From the NCBI GenBank assembly GCA_021799635.1, contig JAJZAB010000003.1:30153-94152 (forward strand): a stretch of 64,000 nt of DNA. The letters are read 5' to 3'. Position numbers and translations under genes: made by a program. Positions 17,209 to 25,669 of this stretch are shown piece by piece; the first letter of the stretch is position 1, and the number at the start of each line of letters is the position of its first letter. Under the pieces are notes generated by a model, which did no database searches, was not told the DNA's origin, and saw only the letters and a list, made by a program, of their open reading frames with translations. Source of the stretch: Microcaldota archaeon. Its GTDB lineage: Archaea > Micrarchaeota > Micrarchaeia > Micrarchaeales > Micrarchaeaceae.

Positions 17209-18084
17209 TCAGGCGTAGCCCTTGTTGGAATCATCGTCATAAACCCTTCTGAAGGCCGACATTATAAGCTTGTTCGCATACTTGGGCGACACCTTGAGCA
17301 GTTCCCCGAAGGTGCTGCCCTCGCCGACCAGTTCAAACCTCCAGTCTCCCTCAATGGACTTGTAGCTCCTCACAATAGCATACTCCTTGCTGCCTTCATG
17401 GTTAGTCGCGATGTACAGGCCTACAAAATCGGTGCCCTTCTTATCGCCAACACAAGTGTCGTCTTTGTATTCTATAGTATCTTTTATGCGCCACTCCACC
17501 AGGTTGCTGATGAAGCTGATGAGGTTTACTCCGCCTCCTTTATCTTCGCTCCTCGTCTTGAAATTGAAGTCGAACTTCTCTGTCCAGTGGAGAAGCTTTA
17601 CGCCATCCAGGTATGTGACTACCCTTTCATCCCCAATCTTGAATTTTGGGAAATTGTTTTCGCTGTTCCGGACAGCCTCGCACATCACATCTCCGAACTT
17701 CATCACTATAGAATCCTTTGACTTCATCACTGATAGCCTTCCCTGCTCTGGCGCCGCAACGTCTATGAAAAGCGGATCCTCGCTTATCACAAATTTCTTT
17801 TCTGATAGCTGCGCTTCCGGGAGCTCATAGTCCATATCTGTGCTTTGGTCTGTCCCTGATATAATATTTACAGTGGCATAGCTGTTGCCGTCAAACATTG
17901 TAACCCCGTAGGCGTGCCTTCTCTCGCCGCCCTTTGCAGGTAGGGAGCCGAGTGACACTATGTCAACCTCCATGTTGTCCTTTATCAGCCTGATCTGCCT
18001 GTAGTCATCGCTCTGCCTTATTATGTCAACAGAGCCCTGCATTTTTGAGTTGTCCGCTACCTGAAACCTTCTTGTGCTGAACAT
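17209..18084 (-). CDS. Unknown protein controlled by a class B motif promoter
   Basis: A 291-residue soluble protein rich in predicted beta strands (DYRQIRLIKDNMEVDIVSLG, FDGNSYATVNIISG) with a mixed C-terminal region (DWRFELVGEGSTFGELLKVS). I see no signal peptide, membrane segment or recognisable catalytic motif. Its promoter carries ATTATTGGACAAAGTC 14 bases before TATAAATAT, and the predicted transcript start is only about eight bases before the ATG. The same arrangement is found at two other unknown genes (32935-34479 and 34825-35532), which suggests a shared function or regulon. Confidence 0.6.
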   Translation of the reverse strand: MFSTRRFQVADNSKMQGSVDIIRQSDDYRQIRLIKDNMEVDIVSLGSLPAKGGERRHAYGVTMFDGNSYATVNIISGTDQSTDMDYELPEAQLSEKKFVISEDPLFIDVAAPEQGRLSVMKSKDSIVMKFGDVMCEAVRNSENNFPKFKIGDERVVTYLDGVKLLHWTEKFDFNFKTRSEDKGGGVNLISFISNLVEWRIKDTIEYKDDTCVGDKKGTDFVGLYIATNHEGSKEYAIVRSYKSIEGDWRFELVGEGSTFGELLKVSPKYANKLIMSAFRRVYDDDSNKGYA

Positions 18085-18114
18085 TTAGACCAAAGAGTCT
18101 TTAGGTGCTTGCAG

Positions 18115-18155
18115 ATATTTATAGCTTACTCTGGGTTGACTTTGTCCAATAATCC
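18115..18155 (-). promoter_or_regulatory. Promoter with class B motif TTATTGGACAAAGTC
   Basis: On the minus strand GGATTATTGGACAAAGTC (18155-18138) is followed after exactly 14 bases by TATAAATAT (18123-18115), 31 bases before the ATG at 18084. It matches the promoters at 34500-34541 and 34752-34793 in sequence and spacing. Confidence 0.6.
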
Positions 18156-18236
18156 AGTTAAACCCAACCGGCTTGCGCTTTTAACGGCCTGAAAATTGGC
18201 TTTTAAATGCAAAGCAAGGGGTTTGACTGCAAAAAA

Positions 18237-19331
18237 CTATTCCGAATGGGCTCTTCGCATACCCCCATACAGACTGTATTTTCTGCCCCTCCACGTTATG
18301 CTGTCCATCCTGGAGGCTGCGACAAGGTTGGCCAGCAGGATAAAATCTATCATTATGTATATTAGCGGTATCAGGATGTAGTGCTTTCTGGCCCTCCTGT
18401 ACGCCTTTATCATGCCAAGCAGCAAAGGCAAAAGCAGTATGATGTAAGCATAGGATACCAGCACGGACAGAAGCACCCCCATTATGATGAGCAGCACGTT
18501 GCATCCGTAAAACAGCAGCCCCATCTGCAGTATCCTCCTGTTGCCGCTCACCGAGAGCGCGGTCTGACGATTAGACCATTCTACGAATTCGCTGAAGCTG
18601 TCAGCCGTGCTCACTGTTATGGTTCCCTTGTTTACGTACTCGATGCGCAGGCCTTTGTCCCTGGCGGCGCGAACCAGCGCTATGTCATCTGATACTGACC
18701 TGCAGAACATATTGAAGTGGTCCTTGTCCAGGAGCCCCTTCCTGAAGGCTATGGAGCCGCCCCATCCAAACCTTGTTATTTCTGACTTCATCATTCCGTT
18801 TCCAACAAAGGACCATACCATCTTGACCATTGACCAGAAGCCCCCGACAGGCTGGAAGTACGGGTAGGCTGTTGATATGCCTACGCCGCTGTCCGAGAGC
18901 GGCCTGACAAGCTCGGCCACGTGGTTGCTTTTGCACATCACGTCAGAGTCTATCACTACGTAAAAATCGTAGCCCGGTTTTCGCTCCAGGGCGGTGGCGA
19001 TGGCGCGGACCTTTCCGCTGCCCTCCCTGAACTTCGGCGATGAGACTATGCATCTCATGCCGATTCTCCTTATCACCTTGACTGCGGGGTCACGGGGGCT
19101 GTCTACCACGGCTACGACATCTAAGGCCTTGCAGCGCTGGTTCTTAACTGAGCTCAGGTTCTGCTCCATGGCCAGGTCTATGCCCTTGCACGGGACTATT
19201 GCCAGCGTGCGCCCTTTTGGGAACCCGTACTCTTTGGGCTGCTTCCTGGCCGCGCCGGCCACGTTTATGGCCAGCAGCGATAGCCAAACAAGGAAAAGAA
19301 ACGCGACGATTGTGTCAAGAGCAAGGCCCAT
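18237..19331 (-). CDS. Family 2/21-like membrane glycosyltransferase
   Basis: A 364-residue glycosyltransferase. One N-terminal membrane segment (TIVAFLFLVWLSLLAINVAG) precedes a GT-A domain with VVAVVDSP, YDFYVVIDSDVMCKSNH (D-x-D, metal and sugar-nucleotide binding), GWGGSIAFRKGLLD and VSDDIAL, the acceptor-side acidic motif. SNRQTALSVSG stands where related enzymes have Q-x-x-R-W. Two or three C-terminal membrane segments follow. The arrangement resembles ceramide-glucosyltransferase-like GT21 enzymes, so a lipid-linked acceptor at the cytoplasmic membrane face is likely. It starts seven bases after the aminopeptidase stop. Confidence 0.8.
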   Translation of the reverse strand: MGLALDTIVAFLFLVWLSLLAINVAGAARKQPKEYGFPKGRTLAIVPCKGIDLAMEQNLSSVKNQRCKALDVVAVVDSPRDPAVKVIRRIGMRCIVSSPKFREGSGKVRAIATALERKPGYDFYVVIDSDVMCKSNHVAELVRPLSDSGVGISTAYPYFQPVGGFWSMVKMVWSFVGNGMMKSEITRFGWGGSIAFRKGLLDKDHFNMFCRSVSDDIALVRAARDKGLRIEYVNKGTITVSTADSFSEFVEWSNRQTALSVSGNRRILQMGLLFYGCNVLLIIMGVLLSVLVSYAYIILLLPLLLGMIKAYRRARKHYILIPLIYIMIDFILLANLVAASRMDSITWRGRKYSLYGGMRRAHSE

Positions 19332-19338
19332 CTCAAGC

Positions 19339-21873
19339 TCACTCGTTCTTCTTTGTGAAGTTTACATTGGCCTCTATGATCTCCATGGTTCTGCCTATGT
19401 CCCTCTCTATATCCTCCCGCCTGTTCCTCCTGTCGTTGAAGAACTTCCTGACCACTTCCATTGTTTGCTCGTCGTGCACGAACTCCATGTTCCTGACGTA
19501 CCTGCCGAGCATCAGCGTGCCGCTGTCGTAAGAAGACCTGATCCTTTTCCAGTTGCTCATGGTCCACGCCAGCAGAATCTGCCCGGTAGCCGGGTTTTCG
19601 GATACAACTTCTGGTATGAGATAGGAGTCCTGGAGGCGCACCTTCTTGGAAAGCGGCAGCTGGAGCGCCCTCTTCGCAAGGTCCTCCCGCCTGAACGCAC
19701 CCAATGTCGAAAGCAGCTGCACCCTTTCTTCCGGTATCTCCTCCCTGAGGTATGCATTTAAGACCCAGTTGAACTCGTTTCCGCCGCCGTTCCATGCAAC
19801 GCTTCCCAGCATGGCGGCCTTCATGTCAGGGTCCACCAGCTTCCTGTCCTTCCTGTACTTCTTGTACATCTCATTAAACCTTTTTATTGTAGGCTTGTGG
19901 CCAAGCATGCTCAGAATGTGGGCTGAGCTGCTCCTCAGCATTGACTCAATGTTGCCTTCACCAGGCCTCTTGTTCCATCCAAGCTTCCCAAGCAGCCTGA
20001 GGTGAAACTCCCTGCTGACGGTAGCTACGCGCGCCGACAGCCTCATTCCGTAGCTCATGTGATAAAGCCAGGAAAGATGATGCGATATGCTCTCGCTCAC
20101 AAGCGGCTCGGCGTCCATGCAGTACCTGGTTATGAAGTCAAGGTACTCGGATGCGGCCATCCTGGCCGACCTTGCCATGGCGAAGAGGTCGTTTTCAACG
20201 CCCCAGGCATCTATGTAGCCAAGCCTGCCTGAGCTGATGGCCTCGCCAAGCCTGGGCAGCAGCTCGGTCTGGTACTGGGTCCTGTAGAAGCCTGCTGCGC
20301 CGCTGTTTATCTTGATCCAGTCAACCTGGCCAGTGGCTATGTCTTGGTCAGTTTTATCAAACAGCAGGAAGCCCTCAGCCCCCCTGCTAGTTTTGTAGCG
20401 TACCGGCACAGGCCATACGTTCTCGGCGTTTGGACTGCTGCCTAGGACAGTATACCTTCCCTGGCTGAGGTGCACTGCAAAATCGCTTTTGTACACCTTG
20501 ACCAGAGGGTATCCGGGCTTGTCTATCCAAGCCTTTGCAACCCTGGAGAATGGGACCGGCTTGCCCCTGGCCCTGGCCTCCCGTTCTATGGATCCCCAAA
20601 GGTCGTACTTGGTTGCGTTGGAGTACGCGTTTTCTTTCAGATACCTGTGCAGGCCGCGCCTGAACACCTCCTGCCCGGCGTAGTCCTCGAGCATGCGCAG
20701 CACAGTACCGCCCTTCTCGTAGCTTATGCTGTCGAACATCGAGTCTATCTGGCTGGAATCCTTGACCACCATGTTTATCGGGTGCGTGGACATAAGCTGG
20801 TCTGCAGCAAAGGCAGACGACGCCTCTATGTTGAGGTACTGGTCCATCATCCTCCATTTTGGGAAGGTGCTATCAACAGCCTTGTATGCCATGAAGGTAG
20901 CAAAGCTTTCGTTGAGCCAGAGGTCGTCCCACCATCTCATTGTGACAAGGTCGCCGAACCACTGGTGGGTCAGCTCGTGCGCGATCACCTCTGCCACCCT
21001 CTGCTTGGCTGCCACGGATGCATTGTCCTTGTCTGAAAGCAGCAGCACCTCCCTGAACGTTATCGCGCCCCAGTTTTCCATTGCCCCGGCAGCAAAATCC
21101 GGCACAGCTATAAAATCCGCTTTCTTAAGCGGGTAGCTCACGCCGAAGTACCGTTCGTAGAATGCTATAAACTTCTTCGCGTAGTCCATGGCGAGCGAGC
21201 CGAGCTGGGATTTGCCTGGCCTGGTGACAATCCTTATGCGCAGCTTGCCCAGCCTGCCGTTTATGTACTCGTACCTGCCAACACCCATGTACAGCAGATA
21301 TGAGGACATCTTCGGCGTCCTTTCAAACGTGACCATCTTCTTCTTGCCGTCGACCTTCACCGTTGATTTTATTTCAGTATTTGATATCGCGTCGAGATCC
21401 TTGTCTATTACCAGAGATATGTCATAGGTTGCCTTGAACTCCGGCTCGTCGAAGCACGGGAAGGCCGCCCTGGCGTTTGAAGCCTCGAACTGTGTTGTAA
21501 GGCTGTACAGCGTCCTCTTCTTGAAGGTGTAGCTGCTCCTGTAGAACCCGTACATGCCATCGTTGTGCCTGCCCTCGAACTTTATCTCTATGACCGCGTT
21601 TCCTGCAATCCTTTCACCGAAGAGCAGCGATATCCTGCCGGCCTTCTCCTTCCTCTTCACCCTGGCCTTCAGGCTCCTCCCCGATGATTCCACGTGCGCG
21701 CTCCTTATCCTTAGTTCCTTGGCGTTCAGGTCTATTGCCGAGGTCTTCCTCGCTATCTTGACCTCTATTCTCTCATGGCCTAAAAATCTGAAGCTCTTCA
21801 TGTTCGGCTCAAATGTTATGCTGTAGTTTAACGGAACCACATTGTTGCCTAGGGTCTCGTGAGTTTCCTTCAT
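19339..21873 (-). CDS. M1 family aminopeptidase (tricorn-interacting factor F2/F3-like)
   Basis: An 844-residue zinc aminopeptidase of normal family length. The exopeptidase motif is AAGAMENWGAITFRE and the zinc site HELTHQWFGDLVTMRWWDDL followed by WLNESFA, giving HExxH and the third ligand Glu. The N-terminal beta domain (residues 1-200) and a long helical C-terminal domain follow the ERAP/F3 plan. There is no signal peptide, so it is cytoplasmic and probably trims peptides released by the proteasome. It lies between a GNAT acetyltransferase (upstream, 10-base gap) and a glycosyltransferase (downstream, 7-base gap) in one operon. Confidence 0.9.
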   Translation of the reverse strand: MKETHETLGNNVVPLNYSITFEPNMKSFRFLGHERIEVKIARKTSAIDLNAKELRIRSAHVESSGRSLKARVKRKEKAGRISLLFGERIAGNAVIEIKFEGRHNDGMYGFYRSSYTFKKRTLYSLTTQFEASNARAAFPCFDEPEFKATYDISLVIDKDLDAISNTEIKSTVKVDGKKKMVTFERTPKMSSYLLYMGVGRYEYINGRLGKLRIRIVTRPGKSQLGSLAMDYAKKFIAFYERYFGVSYPLKKADFIAVPDFAAGAMENWGAITFREVLLLSDKDNASVAAKQRVAEVIAHELTHQWFGDLVTMRWWDDLWLNESFATFMAYKAVDSTFPKWRMMDQYLNIEASSAFAADQLMSTHPINMVVKDSSQIDSMFDSISYEKGGTVLRMLEDYAGQEVFRRGLHRYLKENAYSNATKYDLWGSIEREARARGKPVPFSRVAKAWIDKPGYPLVKVYKSDFAVHLSQGRYTVLGSSPNAENVWPVPVRYKTSRGAEGFLLFDKTDQDIATGQVDWIKINSGAAGFYRTQYQTELLPRLGEAISSGRLGYIDAWGVENDLFAMARSARMAASEYLDFITRYCMDAEPLVSESISHHLSWLYHMSYGMRLSARVATVSREFHLRLLGKLGWNKRPGEGNIESMLRSSSAHILSMLGHKPTIKRFNEMYKKYRKDRKLVDPDMKAAMLGSVAWNGGGNEFNWVLNAYLREEIPEERVQLLSTLGAFRREDLAKRALQLPLSKKVRLQDSYLIPEVVSENPATGQILLAWTMSNWKRIRSSYDSGTLMLGRYVRNMEFVHDEQTMEVVRKFFNDRRNRREDIERDIGRTMEIIEANVNFTKKNE

Positions 21874-21883
21874 GGCACCACAT

Positions 21884-22429
21884 TCAAAAATTCACTATTG
21901 CAGGTATGCCGCTGTACTCGCACAGCAGAATGCCGTACTCCTCCTCGTCGACAAAGCCGTCACGGTGCAGCCTTCCCTGCCTTTGCACCCCTTCTTTCCT
22001 AAAGCCTAATGCGTTGAGAAGGTTTATAGACCTATGGTTGAATGGGAACACCCTCGCATGTATGCTGTTCATGCCTAGCTTGCTGAACGAGAAGTGCATG
22101 AGGAGCGCGACCGCCTCCCTTGCGTACCCCCTGTGCCAGTAATCCTTGCCGAGCCAGTAGCCTATCTCGCACTTCCTGTTCATTACGTCTATATTTGCAG
22201 CGGCCGCGGCGCCGACAAGCTCGGAGCTGCTGTCGAGGCGGATGCCGAAGTGGAACTCCCTGCCCAGGGCGGCCTGCTCCACTGCGTGGTTTATGAAGTT
22301 GTGGGCGTGCTCCTTCCTGTACGGGTATGGAAACTCACCGAAGGAAGCGGCGTTGTAGGCTATGTCGAAATCGTTGGCTCTGCTGGCCACAGCGTCAGCG
22401 TCTTCTACTGACAGGCTCTGCAGGTACAC
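21884..22429 (-). CDS. GNAT N-acetyltransferase (RimJ/RimL-like)
   Basis: A 181-residue acetyltransferase. CEIGYWLGKDYWHRGYAREA is the acetyl-CoA-binding motif A (R/Q-x-x-G-x-A variant), followed by MNSIHARVFPFNHRSINLLN and LGFRKEGVQR, the RimJ-type Asn-x-x-S motif. The GTG at 22429 is the only usual start in the open frame, but the frame continues upstream with a good N-terminal strand (GRIIITYHGFR), so a nonstandard start or a start lost by mutation is possible. RimJ/L enzymes acetylate protein N-termini or small amines. It is first in the aminopeptidase operon. Confidence 0.8.
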   Translation of the reverse strand: MYLQSLSVEDADAVASRANDFDIAYNAASFGEFPYPYRKEHAHNFINHAVEQAALGREFHFGIRLDSSSELVGAAAAANIDVMNRKCEIGYWLGKDYWHRGYAREAVALLMHFSFSKLGMNSIHARVFPFNHRSINLLNALGFRKEGVQRQGRLHRDGFVDEEEYGILLCEYSGIPAIVNF

Positions 22430-22526
22430 CCTGAAACCGTGGTAGGTTATTATTATTCTGCCACCCCATCTTATATTAAGATTGCCATAGTAATATGTTT
22501 ATAGCTTCTGCTAGGGGTCTGGTCAG

Positions 22527-23399
22527 ATGAAGGTGCTCAATTCGTTACCGCCGTACAACCTTTTCGGGCTTGAGGAGCAGGACTACGCCAAGGCCAGGGT
22601 GGTGGTCCTTCCGGTGCCGTACGACTCGACGTCCACCTACAGGACCGGCTCCAGGGAGGGGCCGCACGCAATAATAGAGGCCAGCAGGAACATGGAGCTG
22701 TACAGCGAGGAGCTGGACCGCGACATAAGCGAAATAGGCGTATATACTCTTGAGGAGCTTGCGCCGGATTTCGGATCGCCGAAGGGCATGGTTGACAGGA
22801 TTGCCAGGGAAGTCACGCTTATACTCGAGGACTCGAAGGTTCCCCTCCTTATAGGCGGGGAGCACACCATAGCGATTGGGTCAGTGAAGGCTGTGGCCGC
22901 ATTCCACAAGGACTTCAGCGTGCTCCACTTTGATGCGCACGCGGATTCGAGGGATGAACTCAACAGCACCAAATACTGCCATGCCTGCGTGATGGCAAGG
23001 ATACGGGAGATGTGCGGGAGCTGCTACAGCGTCGGGGTCAGGAGCACGGACCGCAAAAGCCACAAGGAAAACAGGGGCAGCGTGCTGTACATGGAGGAGA
23101 TTGAGGATTTGGGGATTGATGATATAGCAGAAAGGATCTCCAAAAGCACAAAGAAGAAACTTTACATAACGTTTGACCTGGATGTGCTCGACACCGGCAT
23201 AATGCCGAACACCGGCACGCCGGAGCCTGGCGGCATGGGATTCAACCAGGTTTGCAGGATACTCAGGAGGGTACTTTCCGATAAGGAATTGATCGGCATG
23301 GACTTCAGCGAACTGTGCCCGATACCAGGCCTTACCGCTCCCAACTTCCTGGCAGCCAAGCTTATCTATCTCACAATAGGATACGCGTTTAGGCAATGA
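22527..23399 (+). CDS. speB: Agmatinase-like ureohydrolase
   Basis: A 290-residue member of the arginase/agmatinase family. The metal motifs are LLIGGEHTIAIGSVKAV (GGEH), VLHFDAHADSRDE (D-A-H-A-D) and YITFDLDVLDTGIMPNTGTP, giving all expected His and Asp ligands. The length and GGEHT motif fit archaeal agmatinases that make putrescine from agmatine. This copy stands alone, away from the permease-linked enzyme at 10097-11092, and is the better candidate for polyamine synthesis. Substrate assignment is inference. Confidence 0.85.
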   Translation: MKVLNSLPPYNLFGLEEQDYAKARVVVLPVPYDSTSTYRTGSREGPHAIIEASRNMELYSEELDRDISEIGVYTLEELAPDFGSPKGMVDRIAREVTLILEDSKVPLLIGGEHTIAIGSVKAVAAFHKDFSVLHFDAHADSRDELNSTKYCHACVMARIREMCGSCYSVGVRSTDRKSHKENRGSVLYMEEIEDLGIDDIAERISKSTKKKLYITFDLDVLDTGIMPNTGTPEPGGMGFNQVCRILRRVLSDKELIGMDFSELCPIPGLTAPNFLAAKLIYLTIGYAFRQ

Positions 23400-23489
23400 A
23401 ACGAAAATATCCGAAAAGGATATATACCATTCAGCCCCTAAGTAGCTCTGGGACATTAGTTCATCCCAGCATTATGCTGAAGCGGTGGT

Positions 23490-23849
23490 TTGGTGGTCAA
23501 CAATATAAAAAGTGACTGGGAGCAGGTGGAAAAGAACATAAAGTACTGGGAAAAAATAGCCAGGCAGAACGAGACTCCGGAGGAAAGGATGGTGGCCCAT
23601 TTCAGGGATCTGCTCAGGTCTTTCCACGTTCAGTGCAACGAGATTGATGCCTTGGAGAAGGAAAGGGATAAGGCAGCCAGCAGGATAAGGTCGTGGGTGG
23701 CTGATCCTATCAATGCAGGCATACTGCAAAGGCACGGCGGTGCTGTCTTCCATGGGGACGCTGATGATGCCGACAAGATTGAGTTTGAAAACTACGTAGT
23801 AGCGCTCGACCGCCAGCACGGGAAGCTAAGCGTCAAGAAGCATCACTGA
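23490..23849 (+). CDS. Small helical protein of unknown function
   Basis: A 119-residue charged protein. Residues 1-70 are a likely coiled coil (DWEQVEKNIKYWEKIARQNE, then IDALEKERDKAASRIRSWVA). The start is TTG at 23490 or GTG at 23493; GGTGG stands a few bases upstream. A TATA box (GATATATACC) lies near 23418-23428, so it has its own promoter. No family was recognised. Confidence 0.55.
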   Translation: MVVNNIKSDWEQVEKNIKYWEKIARQNETPEERMVAHFRDLLRSFHVQCNEIDALEKERDKAASRIRSWVADPINAGILQRHGGAVFHGDADDADKIEFENYVVALDRQHGKLSVKKHH

Positions 23850-23934
23850 AGGCTTGGCTGAGCTTTCACGGCTGCAACGGCAAGGTATAAAAAGGATTGA
23901 AAACAATTACTAAATAGTTTTGGTGGATGATAGA

Positions 23935-24513
23935 ATGGACGCAAAGAATATCGCAATGAGATTAGTCTTGGCATTCTCGGTCATGTCTGTGCTCGCCGGG
24001 TATGCTGGTGCATCGATCGCCGGCGGCGAGTGGACTTTGTCAGGCACTGTGTACAACGGAGGGACCTGCCAGCCGTTGGCCAACGTAACCCTGTTTTCTC
24101 CTACCTATTCAGCAGCTACAAACGTATCCACATCCAGCGGCGCTTACCTGTTAAGGCTTGGAAGGGGAAGCCAGATTGTGAATGCAACCATGGCCGGCTA
24201 CAATAATTTCACCTACTCCACCCCGTACGAACCAGTAGGCTCAATCATAGAATACAACATAATGATGCTTAAGCCTGGTGAGAAGCCTGCTGCGAACTGC
24301 AGCTTCTCTTCAAGCAGCACCCCTGGGACATCAAACTTTACCACAACTACGGTAATGCCTTCAGCTACAAGCTCTCCGGCATCCACAAGCGCAGCAACCA
24401 CGGCACCTGTGGCACCTTCGAAAAGCAGCAGCACTGGCTACCTGGCAATAGTCGCCATAATAATTATAGTCATTATAATAGTGGTGGCGTACTTTGCGTT
24501 CAAGAAGCGCTGA
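23935..24513 (+). CDS. Secreted membrane-anchored protein with carboxypeptidase-like domain
   Basis: A 192-residue surface protein. The ATG at 23935 is preferred; upstream GGTGGAT can act as ribosome binding site. A signal peptide covers the first 30 residues (RLVLAFSVMSVLAGYAGASI). Residues 32-105 (SGTVYNGGTCQPLANVTLFS ... GAYLLRLGRGSQIVNATMAG) form a CarboxypepD_reg/CNA-B-like beta sandwich. A Ser/Thr/Pro-rich stalk likely to be glycosylated follows, then a C-terminal membrane segment of Ile and Val and a KKR stop-transfer. TATA GGTATAAAAAGG lies about 45 bases upstream. It is probably displayed on the outer face of the cell membrane. Confidence 0.7.
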   Translation: MDAKNIAMRLVLAFSVMSVLAGYAGASIAGGEWTLSGTVYNGGTCQPLANVTLFSPTYSAATNVSTSSGAYLLRLGRGSQIVNATMAGYNNFTYSTPYEPVGSIIEYNIMMLKPGEKPAANCSFSSSSTPGTSNFTTTTVMPSATSSPASTSAATTAPVAPSKSSSTGYLAIVAIIIIVIIIVVAYFAFKKR

Positions 24514-24614
24514 GCCTGCAGCCTTGGCTTTCCCCGGCACGCGTGCCATAAAAAGCTTTTTTGAAACGCGGCACTGGAAGCCAGAGGGCATGGGATGCCA
24601 ATGATGAAGAGCAG

Positions 24615-25664
24615 TCAGCCTAGTGCTGATCCTAGCATTGACCCCCACCTCTCATCGGCAGGCACTATGCCCAGCGACTTGCATTCCGCAAACTTCCTTT
24701 TGGCCATGTTTATGTAGTTTGAGGGGTTCCTGCTGTCATGGAACAGCGATTCCTTCGCCGCGCCGGACTTTATGTCGAAGCTCTCCCATACCGCCCAGCA
24801 CAGCCTGTCAAAAGCCCGTATCATCCTGAACGCCTTCAGCCTGCCAGGAATGGTCTCATCCTCCCTTATCTTAAAATAGCCGTTGAGAAAGAGCGATAGT
24901 TGGGAGGAGTCCATGCCCTCCCTGTCGATCATGCACGATATGCCGTACGCTGGATCTGATATGCATACGCTTTCCCAGTCTATAAGCCTTATGCCCTGGC
25001 TGCTTACTATTATGTTAGGCGTTGCTATGTCGGTGTGGGTTATTGCGGCCGCCCCCTTTCCTATATCTATGCCGCTCACAACGGCGAAGGCGTCGCTCAG
25101 CCCATCAATGACCATCCTGCCTTCCTTGGATTTTGAAAGTAGCTGGCCTATGTGGTCCATCTTCTTATTTATCTCTGAGAGCAGGTCTTCCTTTCTTTCT
25201 ATCCTGTGCAGCATAGAGTAGGCCTCCTCATTTACCCTTATGCTGTTTATCCTGGCGATCTCGCTTGCAAGCATGCCCACCAGGCTGTCGTCTATCCTAT
25301 CTATGTGCCTGCCCTCCACGTATTCGGTTATCATGAATGGCAGGCCCAGCTTGTCGTTGGACGGCTCCATGGTGTAAGCCCTTGGAGCGACGCCATACCT
25401 GTTTAGAACCTTTAGCGCCTTGTACTCGTATTCTATCCTTTTTTCCGGCTCTTCCGAGGTGCAGAACCTCATGTTGAATCTTTTCCTGTTTATTATAACT
25501 GCATAGTTGAAATGCCTGGTTCCTATACCCAAGCGCTCTATGCCCTCGAACTTCAGGGGTCTTTCCATGCCAAGCCTTGACGGATCCATCCCGCATACAT
25601 ACTTTGGTATCAGCTTCTCCAGCTCGGCCTGGTTCTTTATCGTTGCTTTCGGGGTCCATTCCAT
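24615..25664 (-). CDS. Aminoglycoside/choline-type phosphotransferase (APH family)
   Basis: A 349-residue kinase-like protein. The ATG at 25664 lies five bases after the antiporter stop; the 160 open codons upstream overlap the antiporter and are spurious. The kinase fold shows LGIGTRHFNYAVIINRKRFN, LPFMITEYVEGRHIDRI (hinge) and ITHTDIATPNIIVSSQGIRL followed by IDWES, the APH/choline-kinase H-x-D....N and D-W-E catalytic motifs (here HTD). Substrates in the family include aminoglycosides, choline, ethanolamine and sugars. The small-molecule target cannot be told from sequence. It is co-transcribed with the Na+/H+ antiporter. Confidence 0.7.
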   Translation of the reverse strand: MEWTPKATIKNQAELEKLIPKYVCGMDPSRLGMERPLKFEGIERLGIGTRHFNYAVIINRKRFNMRFCTSEEPEKRIEYEYKALKVLNRYGVAPRAYTMEPSNDKLGLPFMITEYVEGRHIDRIDDSLVGMLASEIARINSIRVNEEAYSMLHRIERKEDLLSEINKKMDHIGQLLSKSKEGRMVIDGLSDAFAVVSGIDIGKGAAAITHTDIATPNIIVSSQGIRLIDWESVCISDPAYGISCMIDREGMDSSQLSLFLNGYFKIREDETIPGRLKAFRMIRAFDRLCWAVWESFDIKSGAAKESLFHDSRNPSNYINMAKRKFAECKSLGIVPADERWGSMLGSALG

Positions 25665-25669
25665 TGGAT